NCBI GenBank assembly: GCA_026394015.1
Contig: JAPKZA010000215.1
Coordinates: forward strand, 20,654-76,849
DNA: 56,196 nucleotides
Reading direction: 5' to 3'
DNA from: Acidobacteriota bacterium
GTDB taxonomy: Bacteria; Acidobacteriota; Terriglobia; Bryobacterales; Bryobacteraceae
The notes beneath the pieces are model-generated. The model was not told the DNA's origin. It was given only the letters and a program-made list of their open reading frames with translations, and ran no database searches. Position numbers and translations under genes: made by a program. This document shows, in pieces, positions 1 to 7,004 of this stretch. Every line of letters starts with the position of its first letter. Within the stretch, counting starts at the first letter, position 1.

Positions 1-2
1 TC

Positions 3-410
3 ACCGCAACGTTTGAAAAGTCGTCAGCCCAGTCGGGTAGCCCGTTCATGCGGAGCTGGATGTTGATCCGAAGAGACGTCATTGGCTCCGATGCCTGTTA
101 CGTCGCCTACGCTCAAGAGTACGGTGTTTTCTTTCTTGTCGATGACTCCGGGTCAGGCACGATGCCGACCGTAGTTGCTCCTGGATCCAGTACCACAGTA
201 GAGAACAGCCAGTGTCGTTTGTCGGGCCTAACCTCGTCCGCCACTTTCTCTGGAAATATAATGACGGTCGTTGCAGGGCTTACGTTCAAGCCGAGCTTCG
301 CCGGTCGAAAGATTATCTATACCGCTTCCCAAATCTGGGTGTCGACGACCAATTCGACGGTAGTAGCAACCCAACCGTGGGGAGGGCAAGGAGCGTGGAC
401 TGTCCCGTAA
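3..410 (+). CDS. C-terminal part of a secreted protein with the ACY...NSQC module (truncated at window edge)
   Basis: The reading frame is open from base 3, so the 5' part of the gene lies outside the window. An internal Met at 48 is probably not the start. The visible 135 residues match the C-terminal module of the large protein at 9176-12763: an ACY motif, a FLVDDSGSG-like strand corresponding to LYLMNDEGT there, ENSQCRL, then a hydrophobic strand and an F(A/S)G..(I/L)IY segment. Two conserved cysteines could form a disulfide. The module looks like an extracellular beta-rich unit. I know similar sequence from Bryobacter/Solibacter secreted proteins but cannot give it a function. No operon partner is visible; the next gene is on the other strand. 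Confidence 0.75.
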   Translation, partial: TATFEKSSAQSGSPFMRSWMLIRRDVIGSDACYVAYAQEYGVFFLVDDSGSGTMPTVVAPGSSTTVENSQCRLSGLTSSATFSGNIMTVVAGLTFKPSFAGRKIIYTASQIWVSTTNSTVVATQPWGGQGAWTVP

Positions 411-628
411 ATCAGCCAGATTCGGACATCAGGTCACTTTGCACCTCGTCATCCCCGTTACCCCTTACGCCAAGCTTCTGATCGCCACCGGTTCGGAGCC
501 ATTTAACCCAGCATCGGAAGTATCGAGAAGGTAGACGTTTGCCTGGGGCACCAAGATCGAGGGGCTCGGCAATGGTCCGCCCCCGGGGTTGCCGGTAAAC
601 TCGGCTATCTGCAAAAGGTGTATCGATT

Positions 629-1096
629 CTAAAGCAGCTTGGAGACGGCGGCTTCGATCTCGGCGATCGCCGTCTCCCCTTTCCAGATCTTCACTTTCTT
701 TCCAGTCTTGTCGTAAAGCACCAGCGCCGGTAACTCGCCGCCCCACTTCGGGTCAATCTGACGGATAAAGGCGTCGTCGTCCTTCGGCGCTTTGATGTAG
801 CCGGTCGTCGTGATCCCCGCCTCTTTCAAATACGCACGCGCAGCGGGCTCGTTGTCCAACTCATCGGACGAAATCGTCACCACGACGAAGCCCTTGGCTT
901 TCAGCTTCGCTTCCAGCTTGGCCACGAGCGGCATCTCCTTCCGGCACGGCACACACCACGTGGCCCAGAAGTCGACCAGCACCACTTTCCCTTTCCGCTC
1001 GGCGATCAGCTTCGGGTACAACGTCTCGTTCACCTTCACGAGAGGCGTCTCCGCCCCCAAAAGGGCAAACCCAATCAGGGCAATCAGTTTCTTCAT
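629..1096 (-). CDS. TlpA/ResA-like thioredoxin-fold protein
   Basis: This 155-residue protein has a short hydrophobic N-terminus (about residues 1-15) consistent with export. It carries a thioredoxin fold with the active site WCVPC (Cys48, Cys51) in the context VDFWATWCVPCRKEMP, typical of the TlpA/ResA family. Such proteins reduce or exchange disulfides outside the cytoplasm, often on cytochrome c apoproteins or secreted substrates; the substrate here is unknown. Its start ATG overlaps the stop of the upstream redoxin gene by four bases (ATGA), so the two are probably translationally coupled. It is the last gene of the run that begins with the pterin genes. A thiol-redox role is well supported; the specific partner is not. 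Confidence 0.9.
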   Translation of the reverse strand: MKKLIALIGFALLGAETPLVKVNETLYPKLIAERKGKVVLVDFWATWCVPCRKEMPLVAKLEAKLKAKGFVVVTISSDELDNEPAARAYLKEAGITTTGYIKAPKDDDAFIRQIDPKWGGELPALVLYDKTGKKVKIWKGETAIAEIEAAVSKLL

Positions 1097-1647
1097 GGTT
1101 CCTTCCGTACCCGCTTAATCGTGCAGCCGAAGCTGCGAATTCGGCCAATCTCGGTCGGCTGCTTGGCCAGCAGCGCGTCCACGGTCAGACGTACCGCCTC
1201 CACCTTTACCCGGGCCGGGTTCTTGGCATCATCGATCGCACCCTGGTAGCGAACCTCGCCGGCCTTATCCACCACAACGGCTTCGGGCGTCATCCGCGCA
1301 TCGAAGCGGTCTGCCACGACGTTGCTCCAATCCTTGAAGATCGGCACCGCGAACTCCACGTCTTTGGCGTAGGACCGCACCTCATCCACGGTTTCGTTGT
1401 CGTTCGAATTCACGAGCAGGATCCGCACGGGCTGGCCGGCGTAGCGAGCCACGAGCCCCTTGATGCGGTCGGAGTAGGCGTTGGAGATGGGACAGACGGT
1501 GGAAAGGAAGAGGAGTACAGTCGCCTGGGAGGCGGCGAAGTCCACCGCTTCCGGTCGGCCGTCCAGCCGGCTGAGACGGATGGTTGAGCCGGCGGCGCAG
1601 AGCGTCGACGTTCCCGCGAAGGCGCTTAAGAACGCCCGACGGTTCAC
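1093..1647 (-). CDS. Redoxin-family (AhpC/TSA-like) exported protein
   Basis: This 184-residue protein starts with MNRRAFLSAFAG, a twin-arginine-like or Sec-type signal. It is followed by a thioredoxin-like domain with a single nucleophilic cysteine in STVCPISNAYSDR (Cys52), the peroxiredoxin-like CPxSN variant. The C-terminus ends in FGCTIKRV (Cys175), a recurring tail in redoxins of Acidobacteria and Planctomycetes that could supply the resolving or ligand cysteine (inference). It overlaps both neighbours by four bases (1644-1647 and 1093-1096), placing it in one operon with the carboxypeptidase-regulatory-like gene upstream and the TlpA-like gene downstream. The likely role is periplasmic thiol redox chemistry. 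Confidence 0.85.
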   Translation of the reverse strand: MNRRAFLSAFAGTSTLCAAGSTIRLSRLDGRPEAVDFAASQATVLLFLSTVCPISNAYSDRIKGLVARYAGQPVRILLVNSNDNETVDEVRSYAKDVEFAVPIFKDWSNVVADRFDARMTPEAVVVDKAGEVRYQGAIDDAKNPARVKVEAVRLTVDALLAKQPTEIGRIRSFGCTIKRVRKEP

Positions 1648-2084
1648 TTCTTTTGCTCGACCTTTTGGGGCTCGACCTTGTTTTCGAGCTTCAGGTTCAC
1701 GATGACCCGTTTCCGATCGTCAAACGTACTCACCGTTCGCACCGGGCTTTCGTACCCTTTGGCGGATGCACGGATTTCGTAGTCGGCCGCCGTGCTCAAA
1801 CCGGTGAAGGTAAAGATGCCGTCGGCCTTCGTGATGAAGCTCCGCACCTGCATCGACTTCGTGTTCTTGATCTGGACGACGGCGCCTTCGACGATTTGGT
1901 CATCGGCCGACTTCACCGCGCCCTGCACGGCCCGCGTGTTGGCAGCCTCTTTCGGTTGTCCCTTGCCGCCCTGACCCGGCAACCAATTGCCGTAGGTTCC
2001 TCCGGGCGATGGAGTGCTCTGTTGCGCCATCGCGACCGCTAGAGATGCGACCAGAAAAACGACCGTGGAGATGGGACGGGACAT
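1644..2084 (-). CDS. Secreted carboxypeptidase-regulatory-like domain protein
   Basis: The 146-residue product has a signal peptide (hydrophobic VVFLVASLAVAMA, cleavage near AMA-QQ) and one carboxypeptidase-regulatory-like (Cna-B type) beta-sandwich. Its landmarks are VQGAVKSADDQIVEGAVV, then a TKADGIFTFTGL turn and an YEIRASAKGYES strand. I chose the ATG at 2084 because it gives a compact signal peptide; a GTG at 2099 is an alternative. The domain usually mediates protein or surface interaction rather than catalysis. Its stop overlaps the start of the redoxin gene, so the operon may deliver a scaffold and redox enzymes together. The C-terminus is Lys/Glu rich (KVEPQKVEQKK). Confidence 0.8.
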   Translation of the reverse strand: MSRPISTVVFLVASLAVAMAQQSTPSPGGTYGNWLPGQGGKGQPKEAANTRAVQGAVKSADDQIVEGAVVQIKNTKSMQVRSFITKADGIFTFTGLSTAADYEIRASAKGYESPVRTVSTFDDRKRVIVNLKLENKVEPQKVEQKK

Positions 2085-2111
2085 AAGAGTTCTATACACC
2101 TATAGATGATT

Positions 2112-2504
2112 CTACCTGGATTCGGGTTTCAGTTCGAAGAAGACATCGACTCGAACGCCGGGCACGGCCGCCGTTTCCTTGGTTTGGGTGGTAAACCCTT
2201 TCGCCACCGCGGTTAGCTTGAACTTGGTTTCCGAGGGCGGCAAACGGAAGGCAAACTCTCCGTGGGCGTCGCTGGAGACCTTTTGCGGTTTGCTGCGCTT
2301 GCCTTTGGCGGCTGGTTCCAGCTCTTCGAGGGTCACGACGGCGCCGGGCAGGGCGAAGCCGGGCTCGCGGAAGACGGTCCCGGCGATGACCGAAGCAGCT
2401 TTCTTCTCCTGACCACGCGAGCTCGCGGGAAGCCATAAGCCTCCCGCGATGGCCAGCAGCGCGAGGAACAGACTACCAGTCTTTCTCGTCTGCGTCTTCG
2501 TCAT
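2112..2504 (-). CDS. Secreted carboxypeptidase-regulatory-like domain protein, second copy
   Basis: A product of about 130 residues with signal peptide RKTGSLFLALLAIAGGLW and a single Cna-B/carboxypeptidase-regulatory-like domain (ASVIAGTVFREPG..LPGAVVTLEEL, then DAHGEFAFRLPP and FKLTAVAKGF). The open frame extends upstream to 2594, but that part is only the shifted reading of the acidic tail of the neighbouring zinc-ribbon gene (monotonous Lys/Thr/Arg/Met). I take the ATG at 2504, which gives a normal n-region (MTKTQTRK). The gene therefore overlaps the end of the upstream gene by about 32 bases in another frame. It resembles the next gene downstream in architecture, suggesting an old duplication or parallel recruitment. 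The binding partner is unknown. Confidence 0.8.
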   Translation of the reverse strand: MTKTQTRKTGSLFLALLAIAGGLWLPASSRGQEKKAASVIAGTVFREPGFALPGAVVTLEELEPAAKGKRSKPQKVSSDAHGEFAFRLPPSETKFKLTAVAKGFTTQTKETAAVPGVRVDVFFELKPESR

Positions 2505-2745
2505 CGCCGTCTTCGACATCGTCTTCATCGTCGAACTCGTCGTCTTCGTCCTCATCCTCTTCCTCGTCATCATCGACGTCGTCTTCGTCCTCATCGTCGT
2601 CGTCCTTATCGGACTCCAACTCCAGAGGATCGGTGCTCAGCACGCGCAACGCCGCACCGCACTCCTCACATTCGACAACGTCACCGGCGTCGAGTTCATC
2701 CTCGTCAACTTCGATCACCGCGTCACACTTTGGACAATTCACCAT
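2473..2745 (-). CDS. LysW-like zinc-ribbon protein with long acidic C-terminal tail
   Basis: The 90-residue protein has an N-terminal zinc ribbon (Cys4, Cys7, Cys26, Cys29; CPKC...CEECG) followed by LSTDPLELE. This is the layout of LysW/ArgW amino-group carrier proteins. Residues about 46-88 are almost all Asp/Glu, much longer than the usual short acidic linker. It ends EKDW and then stop, whereas canonical carriers end EDWGE, whose final Glu receives the substrate amino group. Without the terminal Gly-Glu, carrier function in lysine or arginine synthesis is doubtful, and no lysine-pathway gene is nearby. It sits between an unknown protein and secreted proteins in the pterin/redox run. Other possibilities are a nucleic-acid mimic or a metal-binding adaptor. 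Confidence 0.8.
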   Translation of the reverse strand: MVNCPKCDAVIEVDEDELDAGDVVECEECGAALRVLSTDPLELESDKDDDDEDEDDVDDDEEEDEDEDDEFDDEDDVEDGDDEDADEKDW

Positions 2746-2842
2746 GGGAAATCACGCTCCAGACGGGCCACTCTCTACGGGGGGCCATCGCTACAGATTT
2801 ATACGAAACTATCGACCGAATACAACCAAAAAATAGCGAAGT

Positions 2843-3211
2843 TTAGTACGCTTCGGCAAGTTCGGGTTTGAGTTTTTTAGCGTACTCATTCATCTGGTCC
2901 CCGGTCAAGGTCACCAGCGTTTTTTCAAAATCATCGCCCGACTCAATCATGTGCTTCAAATGCAGCGCCGCCATCCGGCTGCACCACGGATCGGTGATCG
3001 GATGACCCGACTCCGCGGACACCCGCAACAACTGCGGATGGGGCAGCGCCAGGACTCTCTCCTGGCGCCGCCCCTCCATGACAATCTCAAACTTCACATC
3101 CACGGTATCGGCGTGACGGATCGAGATCCCGTTTTGGATCCACCGAAACTCGACCTCAATCGGGGCGCCGAACAGATCCGGCGCAGTGAAGTGGCGAAAA
3201 GGAACAGACAT
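2843..3211 (-). CDS. Conserved-looking protein of unknown function
   Basis: A 122-residue soluble protein without signal peptide or membrane segment. It begins MSVPFRHFTAPDLFG and contains a probable beta-strand pair (IEVEFRWIQNGISIRHADTVDVKFEI) and a helical C-terminal half. I do not recognise a family. A strong Shine-Dalgarno (AAGGAG) lies directly before the ATG. It follows folE by 15 bases on the same strand and precedes the LysW-like gene by about 100 bases, so it belongs to the same transcription unit. The gap after it contains a modest TATAAA-like element that could be an internal promoter for the LysW-like gene. No function is assigned. Confidence 0.7.
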   Translation of the reverse strand: MSVPFRHFTAPDLFGAPIEVEFRWIQNGISIRHADTVDVKFEIVMEGRRQERVLALPHPQLLRVSAESGHPITDPWCSRMAALHLKHMIESGDDFEKTLVTLTGDQMNEYAKKLKPELAEAY

Positions 3212-3226
3212 GCTCCTTTTAGTTTA

Positions 3227-3841
3227 CTAATCGTGCAGGCTCGAATGGCGAACGAGGGATAAAAATTCGTGCCGGGTCTCTTTGTTTCGGAAGTCGCCGA
3301 GCATGGAACTGGTCGCCGTCGAGGAATGCTGCTTCTCGACGCCCCGCATCATCATGCAAAAATGCCGGGCTTCGACGATGACGCCAACTCCGCGCGGCTG
3401 CAAGACATCCATCAGGGTGTGGGCGATCTCCTGGGTCATGCGCTCCTGCACCTGCAGGCGCCGGGCAAACACGTCGATGATCCGCGGGATTTTGCTCAGG
3501 CCCACCACCTTGCCGTTCGGGATGTAGGCGACGTGCGCCTTGCCGTAAAACGGCAGCATGTGGTGTTCGCACATCGAAAAGAACTCGATGTCCTTCACGA
3601 CGACCATTTCGTCGTAGTCGACGTCGAACAACGCGCCGTTGATTAGCTTGTCAACGTCGGCCTGATAGCCGGACGTGAGAAACCGCATAGCCTTTTCGTA
3701 GCGCTCGGGCGTCTTCAAGAGGCCGTCGCGGGTAGGGTCTTCGCCCAAACCCGACAGAATTTCCTTCGCATGCGAGGCAATGTCCACCTGCTGCGACACC
3801 GGAACAATTTTAACCACAGGCTTACGTTGTTTCATCTTCAC
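3227..3841 (-). CDS. folE: GTP cyclohydrolase I (type IA)
   Basis: The 204-residue enzyme converts GTP to 7,8-dihydroneopterin triphosphate, the entry step of folate and other pterins. Family landmarks are [51 protein letters not shown] and [10 protein letters not shown]. The zinc ligands correspond to Cys91, His94 and Cys162. Length fits the family. Its 5' end overlaps the Cys-containing PTPS gene by 20 bases, and a second PTPS homologue precedes that. The arrangement points to a dedicated pterin branch using dihydroneopterin triphosphate rather than housekeeping folate synthesis alone. An alternative start two codons downstream (ATG at 3835) is equally possible. Confidence 0.97.
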   Translation of the reverse strand: MKMKQRKPVVKIVPVSQQVDIASHAKEILSGLGEDPTRDGLLKTPERYEKAMRFLTSGYQADVDKLINGALFDVDYDEMVVVKDIEFFSMCEHHMLPFYGKAHVAYIPNGKVVGLSKIPRIIDVFARRLQVQERMTQEIAHTLMDVLQPRGVGVIVEARHFCMMMRGVEKQHSSTATSSMLGDFRNKETRHEFLSLVRHSSLHD

Positions 3842-4274
3842 TTGAATCGATGAGCGTGAGCTCGACAGAGTTTCGTTTTGTTTCTTGCACTCGAACGTTG
3901 GTCAGTTGGGGGGCCGAGGCTCCCAAGGAGCCCTTCCACTCGCGCTGCAGGTGGTCTCGAATCGCAAACGCCATGTTCTCGGTCGTCGATGGAACGGTCG
4001 CGAATTCGGGCACATCGACGTTCAAATAGCGATGATCGTAGCGATCCAACACCTCTCGCCGCACGAGAGAATCGAGTTCGGCGAGCGAGACGACCAAGCC
4101 GGTCCGCTCGTCCACCGAGCCCCGGACGGTGATGGAAACGACATAATTGTGGCCGTGGCCGTAGGGATTATTGCATTTGCCAAAGAGCCGCTGGTTCTCT
4201 TCGGCGCCCAACTGTTCCAAATGGAGACGATGGGAGGCCACAAAGCGGTAGTTCCGCGTCAGGTTGACCGTCAT
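3822..4274 (-). CDS. 6-pyruvoyl-tetrahydropterin synthase homologue with catalytic Cys
   Basis: The 150-residue protein is close to animal-type [12 protein letters not shown], then [35 protein letters not shown] and [11 protein letters not shown]. Zinc ligands are His15, His40 and His42. The catalytic triad is present as Cys34, Asp80 and His81. It may form 6-pyruvoyl-tetrahydropterin or 6-carboxy-tetrahydropterin (QueD reaction) from dihydroneopterin triphosphate; sequence alone does not decide. Its start codon shares a base with the stop of the upstream paralogue, and its end overlaps folE. No queC/queE gene is in the window, which slightly favours a non-queuosine role. Confidence 0.9.
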   Translation of the reverse strand: MTVNLTRNYRFVASHRLHLEQLGAEENQRLFGKCNNPYGHGHNYVVSITVRGSVDERTGLVVSLAELDSLVRREVLDRYDHRYLNVDVPEFATVPSTTENMAFAIRDHLQREWKGSLGASAPQLTNVRVQETKRNSVELTLIDSSEDETT

Positions 4275-4684
4275 TAGGCGCCTTGATACTCCACGCAGGT
4301 GTCTTCGGTTTCAAACAGGCGGACGGTGTGCAGCCGGGCGGGCCCTGACTGAAAACGCCGGTCCAGACGGGTCCAAATTTCGACCGCCAGGTTTTCCGTC
4401 GTCGGAATCACCTTGTCAAAAGGAGGGACTTCGTAGTTGAGGTGGCGATGATCCATCGGGTCAACCACTTCTTCCATCATCACGTCCTTCAGATCTTTGA
4501 GGTCGTAGATCATCCCGGTGACCGGGTCCACATCGCCGGCCAGGGTCACTTCCAGCACATAGTTGTGGCCATGGCCGTTTATATTGGCGGCGGGGCCGTA
4601 GAGCCGGACGTTCTCTTCTTCGGACAGTTGCGGGTTCCGGCAGATGTGGGACGAGGAAAATTCAACGCGACGCGTGATGAGCAT
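4274..4684 (-). CDS. PTPS-family paralogue lacking the catalytic cysteine
   Basis: The 136-residue protein has the PTPS fold landmarks EFSSSH, NINGHGHNYVLEV, DPVTGMIYDLKDLKDVM, MDHRHLNYEVPPF, IPTTENLAVEIW and LFETEDTCVEY. The zinc histidines (His13, His38, His40) and the Asp78-His79 pair are kept. The position of the catalytic Cys is occupied by Ala32 (YGPAANINGHGH against [12 protein letters not shown] in the paralogue). I take the ATG at 4684; the frame is open to 4714. It is the first gene of the minus-strand run and is translationally coupled to the Cys-containing copy. It may catalyse a different pterin reaction or form mixed hexamers with the partner. Confidence 0.88.
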   Translation of the reverse strand: MLITRRVEFSSSHICRNPQLSEEENVRLYGPAANINGHGHNYVLEVTLAGDVDPVTGMIYDLKDLKDVMMEEVVDPMDHRHLNYEVPPFDKVIPTTENLAVEIWTRLDRRFQSGPARLHTVRLFETEDTCVEYQGA

Positions 4685-4741
4685 TACATTCGATAGGATG
4701 CGAGAATCAGGCACAGGGATACACTAGATATTTTAACCCCC

Positions 4742-5260
4742 ATGCAGAATCCAGATCAGTGGCTCAAAATCGCCGCCGCCACCCTCGCCGTTGGACTCGT
4801 CGCCATCGTCGGTGATTCCCTTCGAGAACGCCTCGTCAACGTCGGGGATACCGCTCCCCAATTCGCGATCACCTCGGACCGCGGCACGAAGCTTTCGCGC
4901 ACCGATTTTGGGGGCAAACTTTTGGTTCTCAATTTTTGGGCGACGTGGTGCCCGCCGTGCGTCAATGAGCTTCCGAGCCTGAACGCGATGGCCCGGGCTC
5001 TCGCCCCGAAAGGCGTGGTCGTCGTTGGCATCTCGATCGACCAGGACGAGAAGGCGTACAAAGCCTTCACGCAGCGGTTCAAGCTTTCGTTTGAGACCGC
5101 GCGGGACCCGGAGGCCAACATCTCCTCCGAATACGGGACCTTTAAGATCCCGGAGACCTACGTGATCACCCCGGATGGCAAGGTGGTGGAAAAGTTCATT
5201 TCCGACCGTGACTGGATGGACCCGGCGTTGCTCAAGCGCCTGGAGGGGTACGTCCGATGA
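4742..5260 (+). CDS. TlpA/ResA-like membrane-anchored thioredoxin-fold protein
   Basis: The 172-residue protein has an N-terminal hydrophobic segment (about residues 8-24) acting as signal or anchor, then a redoxin domain. The active site is NFWATWCPPCVNELPSL (Cys70, Cys73) and there is a cis-Pro region IPETYVITPDG. This is the standard TlpA-type extracytoplasmic thiol-disulfide reductase. It is divergent from the pterin run and separated from it by under 60 bases, so promoters overlap. Its stop overlaps the glcD start (ATGA at 5257-5260), making an operon with that oxidase. The physiological substrate is unknown. Confidence 0.92.
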   Translation: MQNPDQWLKIAAATLAVGLVAIVGDSLRERLVNVGDTAPQFAITSDRGTKLSRTDFGGKLLVLNFWATWCPPCVNELPSLNAMARALAPKGVVVVGISIDQDEKAYKAFTQRFKLSFETARDPEANISSEYGTFKIPETYVITPDGKVVEKFISDRDWMDPALLKRLEGYVR

Positions 5261-6687
5261 TCGCCCCTGAAGTGGTTGCAAAGCTGAAGAAAATCGTCGG
5301 CGAGAAGGGCGTTCTGGACCAACCAGCCGACCTCAGCTTGTACGAATACGACGGCGGAGTGGACAAGCACCGCCCTGACGCGGTTGTGTTTCCGCGAGAG
5401 ACGGCCCACGTGGTGGCGATTGTGAATCTGGCGCGGGAATCCGGGGTTCCGTTTGTGGGCCGCGGCGCGGGGACGGGGCTTTCCGGAGGCGTGATCGCGG
5501 CGCGGGGCGGCATTATGATCGCGTTCGCGCGGATGAACAAAATTCTGTCGATCGATCTGGAGAACGAGCGGATCACAGTGGAGCCCGGCGTCGTGAACCT
5601 CGACGTGACGCTGGCCGTGCAGGCGCAGAAATATTTTTACGCGCCGGACCCGTCGAGCCAGCGCGCTTGCACGATTGGCGGCAATGTCGCAGAGAACGCC
5701 GGGGGCCCGCATACGCTCGCCTACGGGGTGACGACCAACCACGTCCTCGGCCTGGAGATGGTGCTGCCGGATGGGAGCGTGATCTCCACGGGCGGCCATG
5801 AACAGGATCTGCCCGGCTACGACCTCGTCGGCTTGATGACGGGTTCGGAGGGGACGATGGGTCTGGTGACGAAGGTGGTTCTGCGTCTAATGCGCCAGCC
5901 GGAACTCGTGAAAACGACGCTGGCCATCTTCAACTCTCCGACCGACGCGGGGAATGCCGTGAGCGAGATTGCGGCCCGCGCGATTACGCCGGTGGCCGTG
6001 GAGATGCTGGATGGGGTGATGCTCCGGATGGTGGAAGAGGCGACGCACGCCGGCTACCCGCTGGACGCCGCCGCGGTTTTGCTGATCGAGTTGGAAGGTA
6101 TCAAGGAAGCCGTCGAGGAGCAGTTGGAACAGGTTCGGGAAGCTTGTTTGGCCTCTGGTGCGCGAGAATTCCGCATTGCGAAGAGTGAGGAGGAACGCGC
6201 GTTGCTTTGGAAGGGTCGCAAGAACGCATTCGGCGCGGTGGGCCGGGTTAGCCCGTACTATTACGTGCAAGACGGCGTCGTTCCCCGGACCAAAATCGCC
6301 ACGACCCTCAAAGAGATCGGCAAGATCAGCGCGAAGTACGGCCTGACGATCTCGAACATTTTCCATGCTGGCGATGGCAATATGCACCCCATCATCCTGT
6401 TTGACGCCCGGAAACCCGGCGAACTGGAAAAGGCGCGGCACGCCGGCGAGGACATTCTGAGCTACTGCATTTCGGTCGGCGGTTCGATTACCGGTGAGCA
6501 TGGGGTCGGCATGGAAAAGATGGAGCTGATGTCGAAGCTTTTTACCTCAGACACGCTCGACATGATCGGCCGGTTTAAGACGCTGTTCGACCCCACCTGT
6601 CTTCTGAATCCCGACAAGGTGCTCCCCACCGGTCGCGGCTGCATGGAGATTCGCCAAAAACCAGTGACCGCTGAAACCATGCTATGA
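5257..6687 (+). CDS. glcD: FAD-binding glycolate oxidase subunit GlcD-type (D-2-hydroxyacid dehydrogenase)
   Basis: The 476-residue flavoenzyme has an N-terminal FAD_binding_4 (PCMH) domain with GRGAGTGLSGG at 68-78, the FAD-contacting stretch PDPSSQRACTIGGNVAENAGG, and a C-terminal FAD-oxidase domain with NIFHAGDGNMHP and SITGEHGVGMEK. These are landmarks of GlcD/D-lactate dehydrogenase-like enzymes. It oxidises a D-2-hydroxyacid such as glycolate or D-lactate. No glcE or glcF follows, so the electron acceptor must be encoded elsewhere or differ. It is coupled to the TlpA-like gene upstream and to the small secreted ORF downstream (ATGA overlap at 6684). Codon use is G-ending, unlike the C-ending plus-strand genes between 9 and 25 kb. 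Confidence 0.93.
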   Translation: MIAPEVVAKLKKIVGEKGVLDQPADLSLYEYDGGVDKHRPDAVVFPRETAHVVAIVNLARESGVPFVGRGAGTGLSGGVIAARGGIMIAFARMNKILSIDLENERITVEPGVVNLDVTLAVQAQKYFYAPDPSSQRACTIGGNVAENAGGPHTLAYGVTTNHVLGLEMVLPDGSVISTGGHEQDLPGYDLVGLMTGSEGTMGLVTKVVLRLMRQPELVKTTLAIFNSPTDAGNAVSEIAARAITPVAVEMLDGVMLRMVEEATHAGYPLDAAAVLLIELEGIKEAVEEQLEQVREACLASGAREFRIAKSEEERALLWKGRKNAFGAVGRVSPYYYVQDGVVPRTKIATTLKEIGKISAKYGLTISNIFHAGDGNMHPIILFDARKPGELEKARHAGEDILSYCISVGGSITGEHGVGMEKMELMSKLFTSDTLDMIGRFKTLFDPTCLLNPDKVLPTGRGCMEIRQKPVTAETML

Positions 6688-6962
6688 ACCTGCTGCTGCT
6701 CGCTGTCACGTTCCTTCGTCTCGACCCGACCGTCATCACTGACTGCCGCGACGGACTGGGGCGAGCCGTGCTCCGCTGGACTTCGACGGACGCCGCGTCG
6801 GTCACTCTTTTCACCCAAGGGACCGCGCTGACCGGCCCGGAGGGGCCGACTGGATCGAACGTCACGGGCCACTGGGTCGCCGACGGCCAGTCGTTCTCTC
6901 TGCGGGCACCCGACGGCGCGACGCTGGCCACCGCGACGGCCCGAGTGAACTGCATCGACTAG
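6684..6962 (+). CDS. Short secreted protein, possibly the N-terminal part of an interrupted gene
   Basis: This 92-residue ORF starts inside the glcD stop (ATGA). It has a hydrophobic N-terminus (MNLLLLAVTFLRL) and an Ig-like beta-sandwich stretch: GRAVLRWTSTDAASVTLF, then EGPTGSNVTGHWVADGQSFSL and ATATARVNC. Similar modules with a TGPTG..TGKWV core occur in secreted proteins of many bacteria (recalled, not searched). It ends at a TAG (6960-6962). The frame after the TAG remains open and coding-like into the next ORF, so it may be one gene split by a nonsense codon. If it is separate, it would be a small secreted protein of unknown function. Confidence 0.6.
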   Translation: MNLLLLAVTFLRLDPTVITDCRDGLGRAVLRWTSTDAASVTLFTQGTALTGPEGPTGSNVTGHWVADGQSFSLRAPDGATLATATARVNCID

Positions 6963-7004
6963 CCGCTATGGCCGCTGGCGGTTGGCAATTTTGGGACGTT
7001 TCGG

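Noticed and set aside
2449-2871. Hydrophobic plus-strand ORF that looks like a membrane protein
   Set aside because: It is the antisense reading of the Asp/Glu tail of the LysW-like gene (GAN codons read as Val/Ile/Phe).
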